The position numbers and the translations under genes were made by a program. Under the pieces are notes generated by a model that made no database searches, had not been told where the DNA came from, and saw only the letters and a program-made list of their open reading frames with translations. Source: Streptomyces inusitatus (GTDB taxonomy: Bacteria; Actinomycetota; Actinomycetes; Streptomycetales; Streptomycetaceae). Taken from it: a stretch of 64,000 nt of DNA. The stretch covers positions 669,059 through 733,058 of the forward strand of contig NZ_BMWG01000002.1 of NCBI RefSeq assembly GCF_014651115.1, given 5' to 3'. Each line of letters begins with the position of its first letter. Position 1 is the stretch's first letter. Positions 51,940-61,186 of this stretch are shown here, in pieces.

Positions 51940-52515
51940 TCAGACGTTGACCCCGAAGTCCTGCGCGATGCCGCGCAGGCCCGAGGCGTACCCCTGGCCG
52001 ATGGCGCGGAACTTCCACTCCGCGCCATTGCGGTACAGCTCGCCGAAGACCATCGCGGTCTCGGTCGAGGCGTCCTCGCTCAGGTCGTAGCGGGCCAGCT
52101 CGACATTGTCGGCCTGGTTGACCACGCGGATGAACGCGTTGCGGACCTGACCGAAGGACTGGCTGCGGCTCTCGGCCTCGTAGATCGAGACCGGGAAGAC
52201 GATCTTGTCGACATCGGCGGGGACACCCGCCAGATTGACCTTGATCTGCTCGTCGTCGCCCTCGCCGGCGCCGGTGAGGTTGTCACCGGTGTGCTCGACC
52301 GAGCCGTCGGGGCTCTTGAGGTTGTTGAAGAAGACGAAGTTTCCGTCGTTGGCGACCTTGCCCTCGGCGTTGGTCAGCAGAGCGCTGGCGTCCAGGTCGA
52401 AGTCCGTGCCGGTGGTGGTACGGACGTCCCAGCCCAGGCCCACGAGAACGGCCGTCAAACCGGGCGCGGCCTTGGTCAGCGAGACGTTGCCGCCCTTGCT
52501 GAGGCTGACTCCCAC
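51940..52515 (-). CDS. terD: TerD-family stress protein (second of tandem pair)
   Basis: This 191-residue TerD paralogue begins [20 protein letters not shown]. It has the acidic sites [17 protein letters not shown] and [20 protein letters not shown], then [23 protein letters not shown] 52515 is preferred to ATG 52527 because GGAGG lies just ahead and the resulting length matches the neighbouring paralogue. It probably heads the 52.5-50.0 kb run of ter genes on the minus strand. Confidence 0.92.
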   Translation of the reverse strand: MGVSLSKGGNVSLTKAAPGLTAVLVGLGWDVRTTTGTDFDLDASALLTNAEGKVANDGNFVFFNNLKSPDGSVEHTGDNLTGAGEGDDEQIKVNLAGVPADVDKIVFPVSIYEAESRSQSFGQVRNAFIRVVNQADNVELARYDLSEDASTETAMVFGELYRNGAEWKFRAIGQGYASGLRGIAQDFGVNV

Positions 52516-52664
52516 GAGTCCCTCCATTGGTTTCAGGGGCAGCGCCCCCATGGTGCGTCGGTGTTCGGATCAACGAATGGATCCTAGTGACCGGTTCCCG
52601 CGCGAGACAGGCTTTGGCGCGGGCGGTCGTGGCGGCCCGGGCCGGCCGAAGGATCCGGGGGCGG

Positions 52665-53123
52665 TCAGAGCGCCTTGAGCGCGGTGATGTACTCGTTCAG
52701 GTCACGGGCGTCGGGGAGGCCGTTGACGACGCTCCAGCGGACGACGCCCTCCTTGTCGATGACGAAGGTGCCCCGGACGGCGCACCCCTTCTCCTCGTCG
52801 AAGACGCCGTACGCCCGCGAGACCTCGCCGTGCGGCCAGAAGTCCGAGAGCAGCGGGTACTCCAGGCCCTCCTGCTCGGCGAAGACGCGCAGGGTGTGGA
52901 TGGAGTCGTTGGAGACGGCGAGGAGCTGGGTGTCCTCGTTGACGAACTTCGGCAGCTCGTCGCGGAGCTCGCACAGCTCGCCCGTGCAGACGCCGGTGAA
53001 GGCGAAGGGGTAGAAGAGGAGGACCACATTCTTCTCGCCGCGGAACTCGGCGAGGCTCACCGTGCGCCCGTGGTTGTCCTTGAGCGTGAATTCGGGGGCC
53101 TTGGTGCCGACCTCGATCGCCAT
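52665..53123 (-). CDS. ahpE: AhpE-type peroxiredoxin
   Basis: This 152-residue thiol peroxidase has peroxidatic cysteine C46 in FAFTGVCTGELCELR with a second cysteine C51, an unusual close C-x4-C spacing compared with 1-Cys M. tuberculosis AhpE (same 150-residue size and the block PLLSDFWPHGEVSRAYGVF by recall). It reduces peroxides in the cytosol with a small thiol or thioredoxin-like partner. It lies between the ter genes and the DUF3052-aceE pair, consistent with a stress neighbourhood. Confidence 0.9.
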   Translation of the reverse strand: MAIEVGTKAPEFTLKDNHGRTVSLAEFRGEKNVVLLFYPFAFTGVCTGELCELRDELPKFVNEDTQLLAVSNDSIHTLRVFAEQEGLEYPLLSDFWPHGEVSRAYGVFDEEKGCAVRGTFVIDKEGVVRWSVVNGLPDARDLNEYITALKAL

Positions 53124-53224
53124 GACGGGTGGATCCCTTCACTGAGTCCGTTCGGGTGATGGGTCCACCCTAGGTGCCCCGGGGGACCCGCGGGGCACTC
53201 CGGGGGCGCGTCCGGGTGTGCCAA

Positions 53225-53255
53225 GGCCCCCTCCGGGCGATGCCCGGAGGGGGCC
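53225..53255. terminator. 14-bp perfect hairpin
   Basis: GGCCCCCTCCGGGC (53225-53238) pairs exactly with GCCCGGAGGGGGCC (53242-53255) around GAT. It lies downstream of the DUF3052 gene, so it probably ends that transcript before the peroxiredoxin promoter. Confidence 0.85.
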
Positions 53256-53304
53256 TGGAACTCATGTCCCGGTTCAGGATCCAGGACTCACTCTCTGTGA
53301 CTGC

Positions 53305-53727
53305 TCAGCGCTTGGGGGCCACCAGCCTGCTGCCGGCCCAGTCCTTGGCCACGCTGATGCTCTTGGTCTGAGAGAGCCCGGCGGTCTGGGCGGCCTCGCT
53401 GATGTCGCTTGGCTCGACGTACCCGTCCCGGCCGGTCTTCGGAGTCAGCAGCCAGATGAGACCGCCGTCCTCCAGAAGACCGATGGAGTCCACCAGTGCG
53501 TCCGTCAGATCTCCGTCCTCGTCGCGGAACCAGAGGACGACCACGTCGGCGACGTCGTCATATTCCTCGTCCACGAGATCCTGGCCGGTCACGGACTCGA
53601 TGCCTTCGCGGAGATCCTGGTCGGCGTCGTCGTCGTAGCCGATCTCCTGGACCACCTGTCCGGGCTCGAACCCCAGCCTCGCTGCTGGGTTGGTCCGCTC
53701 CTCCGCGTGGTCCGCGGTCGCGCTCAC
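53305..53727 (-). CDS. DUF3052 family protein
   Basis: This 140-residue acidic protein contains NPAARLGFEPGQVVQEIGYD, DVADVVVLWFRDEDGDLTDA and GLIWLLTPKTGRDGYVEPSD, the DUF3052 family pattern seen next to aceE in many actinomycetes. No enzymatic motif is recognised. GTG 53727 is chosen because AGGAGG precedes it. It is divergent from aceE over a 519-bp spacer. Confidence 0.88.
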   Translation of the reverse strand: MSATADHAEERTNPAARLGFEPGQVVQEIGYDDDADQDLREGIESVTGQDLVDEEYDDVADVVVLWFRDEDGDLTDALVDSIGLLEDGGLIWLLTPKTGRDGYVEPSDISEAAQTAGLSQTKSISVAKDWAGSRLVAPKR

Positions 53728-53999
53728 GGCTTGCCTCCTGATCATGTTCGGTAGATGCTGCGGCCCCGCGCGTACGCGTGGCGTTGGCCGTAGTCCACAC
53801 GGGCGGGGCGGATCGCGCAAGTACCCGGCCGTCCAGACCGCCGAAACGGTGATGTTTGCGCCCGTCTCGACGCAACTCCAGACACGTTCGGCCACGACCC
53901 GTGCAATGTGCCACACCATTCGGACTTGTTTGCCACTTTACGTCCACAGAGCGGCGCGATCGGAACCGAACACCCAAACGGAACGCTTTACGGGCATGG

Positions 54000-54013
54000 G
54001 CGTAACATTACGC
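54000..54013. promoter_or_regulatory. GCGTAA-CA-TTACGC palindrome before aceE
   Basis: The perfect 6-bp inverted repeat GCGTAA-CA-TTACGC lies inside a wider dyad (GGGC at 53992 and GCCC at 54017) in the 519-bp DUF3052-aceE spacer. A GGCGGTG/CACCGCC hairpin at 54151-54167 is the only other clear element there. No gene was found in this spacer. Confidence 0.45.
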
Positions 54014-54246
54014 TTTGCCCGGGCGCGCGAGCCCCGGACAAGCCCTTGACCCGGTCGCCCGCGTCAACACGGGGCCGGTCCGGAAGCCGGAGAGATCAAG
54101 GGTTACCCCTCGGTAGAGATGAAGTTTGCCTCCCCGGGGTACACGATGGAGGCGGTGCCGCACCGCCCGACCCTCTCCGCCTCCGCGGGTCCCCACGGGA
54201 CGCTCCCGCGCGAAACCGCGGAACCTCCGAGCAGCGAAGGAACAGC

Positions 54247-56979
54247 GTGGCTTCCGGATCAGATCGCAACCCGATCATCATTGGCGGCCTGCCCAGCCAG
54301 GTCCCGGACTTCGATCCCGAAGAGACCCAGGAGTGGCTGGACTCCCTCGACGCCGCCGTCGACGAACGCGGGCGGGAGCGGGCCCGGTATCTGATGCTCC
54401 GGCTCATCGAGCGGGCCCGGGAGAAGCGCGTCGCCGTGCCGGAGATGCGCAGCACGGACTACGTCAACACCATCGCCACCAAGGACGAGCCCTTCTTCCC
54501 CGGCAATGAGGAGATCGAGCGCAAGGTCCTCAACGCCACCCGGTGGAACGCGGCCGTGATGGTCTCGCGGGCGCAGCGCCCGGGCATCGGGGTCGGCGGG
54601 CACATCGCCACCTTCGCCTCCTCCGCCTCCCTCTACGACGTGGGCTTCAACCACTTCTTCCGGGGCAAGGACGGCGGTGACGGCGGCGACCAGATCTTCT
54701 TCCAGGGCCATGCCTCCCCCGGCATCTACGCCCGCGCCTTTCTGCTCGACCGGCTCAGCGAGGCCCAGCTCGACGCCTTCCGCCAGGAGAAGTCCAAGGC
54801 CCCTGACGGCCTCTCCAGCTATCCGCACCCCCGGCTGATGCCGGACTTCTGGGAGTTCCCGACCGTCTCCATGGGCCTCGGCCCCCTCGGGGCCATCTAC
54901 CAGGCCCGGATGAACCGCTACATGCAGGCGCGGGGCATCGCCGACACCTCCGCCTCGCACGTCTGGGCGTTCCTCGGCGACGGCGAGATGGACGAGCCGG
55001 AGTCGCTCGGTCAGCTGTCGATCGCGGCCAGGGAGAATCTGGACAATCTCACCTTTGTCGTCAACTGCAATCTCCAGCGTCTGGACGGTCCGGTACGCGG
55101 CAATGGAAAGATCATCCAGGAGCTGGAGTCGCAGTTCCGGGGCGCGGGCTGGAATGTGATCAAGCTGGTCTGGGACCGTTCCTGGGACCCGCTGCTGGCG
55201 CAGGACCGCGACGGCCTGCTGGTCAACAAGTTGAACACCACGCCGGACGGCCAGTTCCAGACGTACGCCACCGAGACCGGCGGATATATCCGCGAGCACT
55301 TCTTCGGCGGGGACCAGCGGCTGCGCGCCATGGTCGCGAACATGACCGACGAGCAGATCCTGCATCTGGGGCGCGGCGGCCACGACCACCGCAAGGTGTA
55401 CGCGGCGTTCGCGGCGGCCAAGGAGCACAAGGGGCAGCCGACCGTGATCCTGGCCCAGACCGTCAAGGGCTGGACGCTGGGGCCGAACTTCGAGGGCCGC
55501 AACGCGACCCACCAGATGAAGAAGCTGACGGTCGACGACCTCAAGGGCTTCCGGGACCGGCTGCACATCCCCGTCACCGACGCCGTACTGGAGAGCGGTC
55601 TGCCGCCGTACTACCACCCCGGCCCGGAGTCGGAGGAGATCCAGTACATGCACGACCGCCGGCGCGCGCTGGGCGGCTATGTGCCGAGCCGGGTGGTGCG
55701 GGCGAAGCCGCTGGCGCTGCCGGACGACAAGACGTACGCCTCCGTGCGGAAGGGCTCCGGCCAGCAGTCGATCGCCACCACGATGGCGTTCGTCCGGCTG
55801 CTGAAGGATCTGATGCGGGACAAGGAGATCGGCAGGCGGTTCGTGCTGATCGCGCCGGACGAGTACCGCACCTTCGGCATGGACTCGTTCTTCCCGAGCG
55901 CGAAAATCTACAATCCGCTCGGCCAGCAGTACGAGTCGGTCGACCGTGAACTGCTGCTCGCCTACAAGGAGTCGCCGACCGGCCAGATGCTGCACGACGG
56001 CATCTCCGAGGCCGGGTGCACGGCGTCGCTGATCGCGGCGGGCTCCGCTTACGCCACCCATGGCGAGCCGCTGATCCCGGTCTATGTCTTCTACTCGATG
56101 TTCGGCTTCCAGCGGACCGGGGACCAGTTCTGGCAGATGGCCGACCAGCTCTCGCGCGGCTTCGTGCTGGGCGCGACCGCCGGGCGTACGACGCTGACGG
56201 GCGAGGGGCTCCAGCACGCGGACGGCCACTCCCAGCTGCTGGCCTCCACCAACCCGGGGTGTGTGGCGTACGACCCGGCCTACGGCTTCGAGATCGCGCA
56301 CATCGTCAAGGACGGTCTGCGCAGGATGTACGGCGAGAGCCCCGAGGACATTTTCTACTATCTGACCGTCTACAACGAGCCGATCCAGCACCCGGCCGAG
56401 CCCGCCGACGTCGATGTGGACGGCATCCTCAAGGGGATCCACCGCTTCAGCGCCGGTACGGCCGGCTCGGTCCCGGCGCAGATCCTGGCCTCCGGGGTGG
56501 CGGTGCCCTGGGCGCTGAACGCGCAGCGGATCCTCGCCGAGGAGTGGGACGTACGCGCCGACGTCTGGTCGGCGACGTCCTGGAACGAGCTGCGCCGGGA
56601 GGCCGTCGAGGTGGAGCGGTTCAATCTGCTGCACCCGGAGGAGGAGGAGCGGGTGCCGTATGTGACCCGGAAGCTGACCGGGTCCGAGGGGCCTTTCGTC
56701 GCGGTCTCGGACTGGATGCGCTCGGTGCCCGACCAGATCTCGCGCTGGGTGCCCGGGCGGTACGGATCGCTCGGCGCGGACGGCTTCGGTTTCGCGGACA
56801 CGCGCGGCGCGGCCCGGCGCTACTTCCACATCGACGCGGAGTCGATCGTGCTGGGGGTGCTGACCGAGCTGGCCCGGGACGGCAAGGTCGACCGCTCGGC
56901 GCTGAAGCAGGCGGTGGACCGCTACCAGCTGCTCGACGTCCGGGCGGCCGACCCCGGTTCGGCGGGCGGCGACGCGTAG
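54247..56979 (+). CDS. aceE: Pyruvate dehydrogenase E1 component (homodimeric)
   Basis: This 910-residue thiamine-diphosphate enzyme has the ThDP motif [20 protein letters not shown] ending near [11 protein letters not shown], an active-site block [20 protein letters not shown], and C-terminal transketolase-like sequence ([19 protein letters not shown]). It decarboxylates pyruvate and acetylates E2 for acetyl-CoA synthesis. Homodimeric E1 of about 900 residues is usual in Streptomyces. GTG 54247 follows AAGGA at six bases. An upstream palindrome at 54000 may control it. Confidence 0.97.
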   Translation: MASGSDRNPIIIGGLPSQVPDFDPEETQEWLDSLDAAVDERGRERARYLMLRLIERAREKRVAVPEMRSTDYVNTIATKDEPFFPGNEEIERKVLNATRWNAAVMVSRAQRPGIGVGGHIATFASSASLYDVGFNHFFRGKDGGDGGDQIFFQGHASPGIYARAFLLDRLSEAQLDAFRQEKSKAPDGLSSYPHPRLMPDFWEFPTVSMGLGPLGAIYQARMNRYMQARGIADTSASHVWAFLGDGEMDEPESLGQLSIAARENLDNLTFVVNCNLQRLDGPVRGNGKIIQELESQFRGAGWNVIKLVWDRSWDPLLAQDRDGLLVNKLNTTPDGQFQTYATETGGYIREHFFGGDQRLRAMVANMTDEQILHLGRGGHDHRKVYAAFAAAKEHKGQPTVILAQTVKGWTLGPNFEGRNATHQMKKLTVDDLKGFRDRLHIPVTDAVLESGLPPYYHPGPESEEIQYMHDRRRALGGYVPSRVVRAKPLALPDDKTYASVRKGSGQQSIATTMAFVRLLKDLMRDKEIGRRFVLIAPDEYRTFGMDSFFPSAKIYNPLGQQYESVDRELLLAYKESPTGQMLHDGISEAGCTASLIAAGSAYATHGEPLIPVYVFYSMFGFQRTGDQFWQMADQLSRGFVLGATAGRTTLTGEGLQHADGHSQLLASTNPGCVAYDPAYGFEIAHIVKDGLRRMYGESPEDIFYYLTVYNEPIQHPAEPADVDVDGILKGIHRFSAGTAGSVPAQILASGVAVPWALNAQRILAEEWDVRADVWSATSWNELRREAVEVERFNLLHPEEEERVPYVTRKLTGSEGPFVAVSDWMRSVPDQISRWVPGRYGSLGADGFGFADTRGAARRYFHIDAESIVLGVLTELARDGKVDRSALKQAVDRYQLLDVRAADPGSAGGDA

Positions 56980-56989
56980 GGGGCCGGAG

Positions 56990-57865
56990 TCAGGCAGCCC
57001 CGGGGGTCGCGAGGTGCTCGACGAGGCGGGTGAAGCTGTCGTCGGCGTGGCCCGCCGCGATGCCCCGCTCGAAGAGCGCCAGCACGGCGGCGGGGAGCGA
57101 GTCGTCGACCCCGGCGTCCCTCGCCGTCCGTGCCACATGGTCGATGCTGGCGGCGCCCATGGAGAGCCTGTCGGCGTCCCCGGTGTGCTGTCCGGCGTCG
57201 ACGCGCGAGGCGTAGAAGCCGAAGATGTCGGGCATTCCGGCGACCGTGCCGGAGAGATGGGGCAGTATCTCCCCGGCGTCGATCCCGCTCTTCCGCGCCA
57301 CCGCGAGGGCGTGCAGGAAGGCCAGTGAGGTCGTCCAGAAGACGCCAAGCTGGAGCTGGTAGTACAGCGCGGCGAGGCCCGGGTCCTCGCCGCGGTAGTC
57401 GGTCCTGGTGAGAACCTCCAGTACGGCCCGGTTGGCCTCGAAGACGTCCCTCGGGCCGCTGTAGTAGGTGAACGTCTCCGGCCGGCCGATGCCCTCGGGG
57501 GACGCCTGCACCCCTCCGGTGAGGTGGCGCGCGCCGTGGCCCGCAGCCCAGGCGGCCGCCGCGCGCGCCTTGTCCGGGGTGTCCGAGCTGAGGTTGACGA
57601 GGGTCTTCCCCGGCAGCGCGGCGGCGGCGGGTTCGAGGATCGCGTACATGGCGTCGTAGTCGGTCAGGCTGAGGACGGCGAGTTCGCCCGCGGACAGGGC
57701 CTCGGCGGGGGTGGCGGCCAGTGAGGCGCCCCTGGCGACCAGGTCGTCCGCCCTGCTCGCGGTTCGGTTCCACACGGTCACCGGGTGACCTTTCGCGAGG
57801 AACGCGCCGGCCATGGCGCGTCCCATCGGGCCCAGTCCGATGACGGTGATCGGCTGCTCGCTCAT
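56990..57865 (-). CDS. Imine reductase-like NADPH dehydrogenase
   Basis: This 291-residue protein has an N-terminal Rossmann motif GLGPMGRAMAGAFLAKGHPV and NADPH-type WNRTASRADDL (Arg/Thr). The C-terminal helical domain (YYQLQLGVFWTTSLAFLHALA) resembles beta-hydroxyacid dehydrogenase/imine reductase proteins. The usual catalytic lysine of hydroxyacid dehydrogenases is not obvious, which favours an imine reductase. It converges on aceE with 10 bp between stops. A dyad at 57891 lies just upstream of its start. Confidence 0.82.
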   Translation of the reverse strand: MSEQPITVIGLGPMGRAMAGAFLAKGHPVTVWNRTASRADDLVARGASLAATPAEALSAGELAVLSLTDYDAMYAILEPAAAALPGKTLVNLSSDTPDKARAAAAWAAGHGARHLTGGVQASPEGIGRPETFTYYSGPRDVFEANRAVLEVLTRTDYRGEDPGLAALYYQLQLGVFWTTSLAFLHALAVARKSGIDAGEILPHLSGTVAGMPDIFGFYASRVDAGQHTGDADRLSMGAASIDHVARTARDAGVDDSLPAAVLALFERGIAAGHADDSFTRLVEHLATPGAA

Positions 57866-57890
57866 TCCGGCTCCTGTCGCCCCGAGGGGA

Positions 57891-57912
57891 CTAGATTGAT
57901 CGTTCTATCTAG
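57891..57912. promoter_or_regulatory. CTAGAT-N10-ATCTAG dyad
   Basis: A perfect 6-bp inverted repeat spaced by 10 bp lies about 26-47 bp upstream of the imine-reductase-like start. Its inner bases (TTGATCGTTCT) are AT-rich. TetR-type operator size. The regulator is not next to it; the TetR gene at 60290 is closest. Confidence 0.5.
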
Positions 57913-57962
57913 CTATCGGGGTCAGGCTAACACCCTTTCCCCCGGGCGCGATTCGGTGCCGC

Positions 57963-58367
57963 TCAGCTCTCCCGGACCATGAACGCCCGCACCTGGAAGG
58001 GGGTGTTCGGCGTCCAGACGCCCGAGCCCGGGTAGGTGTCGAACTCGCCGGTCTCCTCGCACTCCGGGGACTGGTGGACGGTGACGGGCCGGCCGGTGCG
58101 GTTGGCGAGGGAGAGGGCCGTGTCGCCCGGCGGGAGCGGGACACAGCTGTCGGTGCCGGTCTCGTACAGCTCATGGGTCTGGCGGAGGCCGGTGAAGGAC
58201 TCCCCGGCCCAGAGGCAGAGCGCACCGGGAGGGCACTCGCCGAGCCGGGCGGCGGCGGCCGGGGCGGCGGTGGCGGTGGCGGTGGCGGCAGCCGGGGCGG
58301 CGGTCGGCAGGAGCGCCGCGAGGGCCAGGGCGGTGGCGGCGGCGGCAGTGGTGGTGGCAGTGCGCAT
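57963..58367 (-). CDS. Secreted I36-type peptidase inhibitor
   Basis: This 134-residue protein has an Ala-rich signal peptide (about 1-40) and an extracellular domain CPPGALCLWAGESFTGLRQT with four cysteines (two near 45-52, DSCVPL and SPECEETG), the pattern of the I36 peptidase inhibitor family. Such proteins are secreted small beta sandwiches. ATG 58367 is chosen because it gives the signal peptide directly; the longer frame begins with unrelated codons. The protease target is unknown. Confidence 0.82.
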   Translation of the reverse strand: MRTATTTAAAATALALAALLPTAAPAAATATATAAPAAAARLGECPPGALCLWAGESFTGLRQTHELYETGTDSCVPLPPGDTALSLANRTGRPVTVHQSPECEETGEFDTYPGSGVWTPNTPFQVRAFMVRES

Positions 58368-58546
58368 GGCGGTCGGCTCCGGTATGTCGTACGGATGATG
58401 TGACCGCACTCTGGCGGGCGCGGCCCGGCGGCGGGAAGGGGTCCGGAGGGAGATCACCCGCATAGGGGACAGCCCCGCCGGGCTGGGCCTGGCGGGGCTG
58501 TGGGTGACGCGGTGCGGGGACGGTGTGCCCGGCGGCGGAGTGGGGG

Positions 58547-60160
58547 TCAGATGTGGGCCGCGCCCGCGCCCGCCTGGGCGTTGGCGCCGCGCTTGGTCAG
58601 CAGGGCGATGAAGACGGCCACCGCCGCGACTCCGGCGGCGACCAGGCTGGCCAGCCCCATGCCCGACATGAAGGTCTCGTGGGCGACATCGCCGATCTTG
58701 GCCGCGATCTCGGGCGGGGTGCCCGGGGTGACCGGGGGCACGCCCATCTCGACGGCCTTGGAGGCCTCGTCGAGCTGTGCCTCGGTGAGCGGCGGGAGCT
58801 TGGCGTCGGCCCAGTTGCCCGGGAGGTCGGTGTCGACCCGGGAGGCCATGACCGCGCCGAGCACCGCTGTGCCGAGGCTGCCGCCGATCTGCATGGCGGC
58901 CTGCTGGAGCCCGCCGGCGACACCCGACAGCTCCATGGGCGCGTTGCCGACGATGACCTCGGTCGCGCCGACCATGACCGGTGCGAGGCCGAGGCCGAGT
59001 GTGGCGAACCAGAGGGACATGGTGAGGCTGCCGGTGTCCGTGGAGAGGGTCGACATGCCGAACATGGCGATCGCGGTGAGCGTCATACCGCCGGCCAGCG
59101 GGATGCGCGGACCGACCTTGGTGATCAGCGCACCGGCCAGCGGAGAGCCGACGATCATCATTCCGGTGAGCGGGAGCAGATGGAGTCCGGCGTCGACCGG
59201 GCTGAGGCCGTGCACATTCTGGAGGTAGAAGGTGACGAAGAAGAGCCCGCCCATGAAGGCGATGGCCATCAGCACCATCAGCACCACACCGGCCGACAGC
59301 GGCACCGAGCGGAACAGCTTCAGCGGGATGAGCGGCTCCTTGACCCGGCTCTCCCAGAAGGCGAAGAGCGCGAAGCAGGCGACGGCCGCGAGGATGAAGC
59401 CCCAGGTCTTGCCGCCGCCCCAGCCCCAGCTCGGCTCGGGGGCCTTGATGAGCGCCCAGACCAGACAGAACATCGCGCCGGAGAGCAGCAGGATGCCGGG
59501 GATGTCGAAGGATCGCGGCGCGTTCTCCGCGCGGTGGTCCTTGAGGATCACCAGGCCGAGGACGAGCGCGAGGACGCCGACCGGGACGTTGATGAAGAAG
59601 ACCGACTGCCAGCTGACATGCTCGACCAGCAGACCGCCGACGATCGGGCCGCCGGCCGTGGACGCGCCGATGACCATGCCCCAGATGCCGATCGCCATGT
59701 TCAGCTTCTCGGCGGGGAAGGTGGCGCGCAGCAGGCCGAGCGCGGCGGGCATCAGCAGCGCGCCGAAGAGGCCCTGGGCCACCCGGAAGACGACCACCAT
59801 CGGAATGGTCTCGGAGAAGCCGATGGCGGCGGAGGCGATGGCGAAGCCGACCACGCCTATGAGGAAGGTCTGTCGATGGCCGAAGCGGTCACCGAGCTTG
59901 CCCGCGGTGATCAGGCTGACGGCGAGGGCGAGGAAGTAGCCATTGGTGATCCACTGGACGTCGGCGAAGGTGGCGTCGAGGTCGTCCGCGATGGCGGGGT
60001 TGGCGATCGCGACGATCGTGCCGTCCAGCGCGACCATCATCACGCCGACGGCCACGACGACGAGGGTGACCCACGGGTGACCCCTGAGCCCCTTCGACGG
60101 TGCGGGGGCTGGGGACTTGGGGTCTTTCGGCGGTGGGGCGACGGCGGTCTGACTAGTCAT
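58547..60160 (-). CDS. MFS DHA2 (14-span) drug exporter
   Basis: This 537-residue transporter has motif A GKLGDRFGHRQTFLIG near 90, motif D1-like WVTLVVVAVGVMMVALDGTI, and motif C GASTAGGPIVGGLLVEHVSW near 165, with 14 predicted spans. It likely exports an antibiotic or biocide by proton antiport. It is divergent from the TetR gene at 60290, with three overlapping dyads between, the classical arrangement of a repressor-controlled pump. Confidence 0.92.
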   Translation of the reverse strand: MTSQTAVAPPPKDPKSPAPAPSKGLRGHPWVTLVVVAVGVMMVALDGTIVAIANPAIADDLDATFADVQWITNGYFLALAVSLITAGKLGDRFGHRQTFLIGVVGFAIASAAIGFSETIPMVVVFRVAQGLFGALLMPAALGLLRATFPAEKLNMAIGIWGMVIGASTAGGPIVGGLLVEHVSWQSVFFINVPVGVLALVLGLVILKDHRAENAPRSFDIPGILLLSGAMFCLVWALIKAPEPSWGWGGGKTWGFILAAVACFALFAFWESRVKEPLIPLKLFRSVPLSAGVVLMVLMAIAFMGGLFFVTFYLQNVHGLSPVDAGLHLLPLTGMMIVGSPLAGALITKVGPRIPLAGGMTLTAIAMFGMSTLSTDTGSLTMSLWFATLGLGLAPVMVGATEVIVGNAPMELSGVAGGLQQAAMQIGGSLGTAVLGAVMASRVDTDLPGNWADAKLPPLTEAQLDEASKAVEMGVPPVTPGTPPEIAAKIGDVAHETFMSGMGLASLVAAGVAAVAVFIALLTKRGANAQAGAGAAHI

Positions 60161-60173
60161 GCCGTCAGGCTAA

Positions 60174-60222
60174 TGTCAGCCACTGACAGTTGACAAACTG
60201 TTTCAGTAGTCGGTAACTGTCA
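60174..60222. promoter_or_regulatory. Nested dyads in MFS-TetR spacer
   Basis: TGTCAG-CCA-CTGACA (60174-60188), ACAGTT-GACA-AACTGT (60186-60201) and TGACAGTT (60184-60191) with AACTGTCA (60215-60222) overlap in 49 bp between the divergent exporter and TetR genes. All are exact inverted repeats, consistent with several TetR dimer sites. Confidence 0.7.
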
Positions 60223-60289
60223 CATATGCGCCCGGTTCGGACCGGGTGCTCGGAGAGGCAGTCGTGCCGAGACGAGAAGTGGGGACTGT

Positions 60290-61003
60290 GTGACGGTCGG
60301 GCCGGCGCCGGAGGCGACAGAGCCGCGCGAAGGACTGCGTGTGGGACTGCGTGCAGGACTGCGTGCGGGACCGCCTGAAGGGCTGCGCGAGCGGAAGAAG
60401 CAGCTCACCCGCGAGGCGCTGGTGCGGGCCTCGCTGGAGCTGTTCATCGCCCAGGGGTACGAGCGGACGACCGTGGACGAGATCGCCGAAGCGGTCGAGG
60501 TCTCCCAGCGCACCTTCTTCCGGTACTTCGCCGGCAAGGAGGAGGTCGCCCTCGCCTCCCAGAGCCGGATCGAGGCCCACGTCAAAACCCTGATGCGGGC
60601 GAGGCCGCCGGAGGAGAGGCCGTTCGAGGCGATGCGCAACGCGGTGCTGGCCGGCTGGGACAGCCTCGGCGAGGCGATCGGGGAGTCCGTTCCGGTCTCC
60701 CTCCACATGCGCAGCTATCTGCTGATCGAGTCGACTCCGGCGCTGATCGCCGCCCATCTGCGCCGCTCCATGGAGCTGGAGGAGGAGATGGCCGCGCTGA
60801 TCGCCGAGCGGGAGGGGCTGGACGCATCGGACCCCCGGCCCCGGCTCGCGGTGGCCGCCTTCAGCGGAGTGATGAAGGTGGCCGGGCGGCTGTGGAGCCA
60901 GGGCGACGATCTGAGCGTGCGGGCGCTGCGGGATCTGATGGTGGCGTCCCTGGACAGCTTCGGCCCGGCGATGGCGGCGGACTGGCGGAGCCCGGCCCCC
61001 TGA
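60290..61003 (+). CDS. TetR-family regulator of MFS exporter
   Basis: This 237-residue regulator has the HTH block RERKKQLTREALVRASLELF to TTVDEIAEAVEVSQRTFFRY (about 33-75). The ligand domain follows, with a C-terminal dimer helix. The N-terminal tail (GLRVGLRAGLRAGPPEGLRE) is repetitive, encoded by a GGACTGCGTG-type repeat near 60331-60365. It is divergent from the DHA2 exporter, so it is probably its repressor, relieved by the pump substrate. GTG 60290 is the first reasonable start. Confidence 0.9.
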   Translation: MTVGPAPEATEPREGLRVGLRAGLRAGPPEGLRERKKQLTREALVRASLELFIAQGYERTTVDEIAEAVEVSQRTFFRYFAGKEEVALASQSRIEAHVKTLMRARPPEERPFEAMRNAVLAGWDSLGEAIGESVPVSLHMRSYLLIESTPALIAAHLRRSMELEEEMAALIAEREGLDASDPRPRLAVAAFSGVMKVAGRLWSQGDDLSVRALRDLMVASLDSFGPAMAADWRSPAP

Positions 61004-61186
61004 CGTGACGGACCCGGCGACCGGACCGAACGGACCCGGCGGGCGGCAGGCAGGTCCGGGAGACCGGAGCGGGCGGACCCGGCGGGTCGGCAAAGGCTCG
61101 CCCCTTCCCCTCCATTCACCCTTGAACACGTGATCTGCCTCACGGTCCGGGCGAGCCCCCGCGTGCTTCTCCTAGGGTGTCCCGCA

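Noticed and set aside
54259..57348. Long open frame of over 1000 codons antisense to aceE
   Set aside because: It is a mirror of high third-position GC in aceE; composition and lack of family motifs mark it as a shadow.
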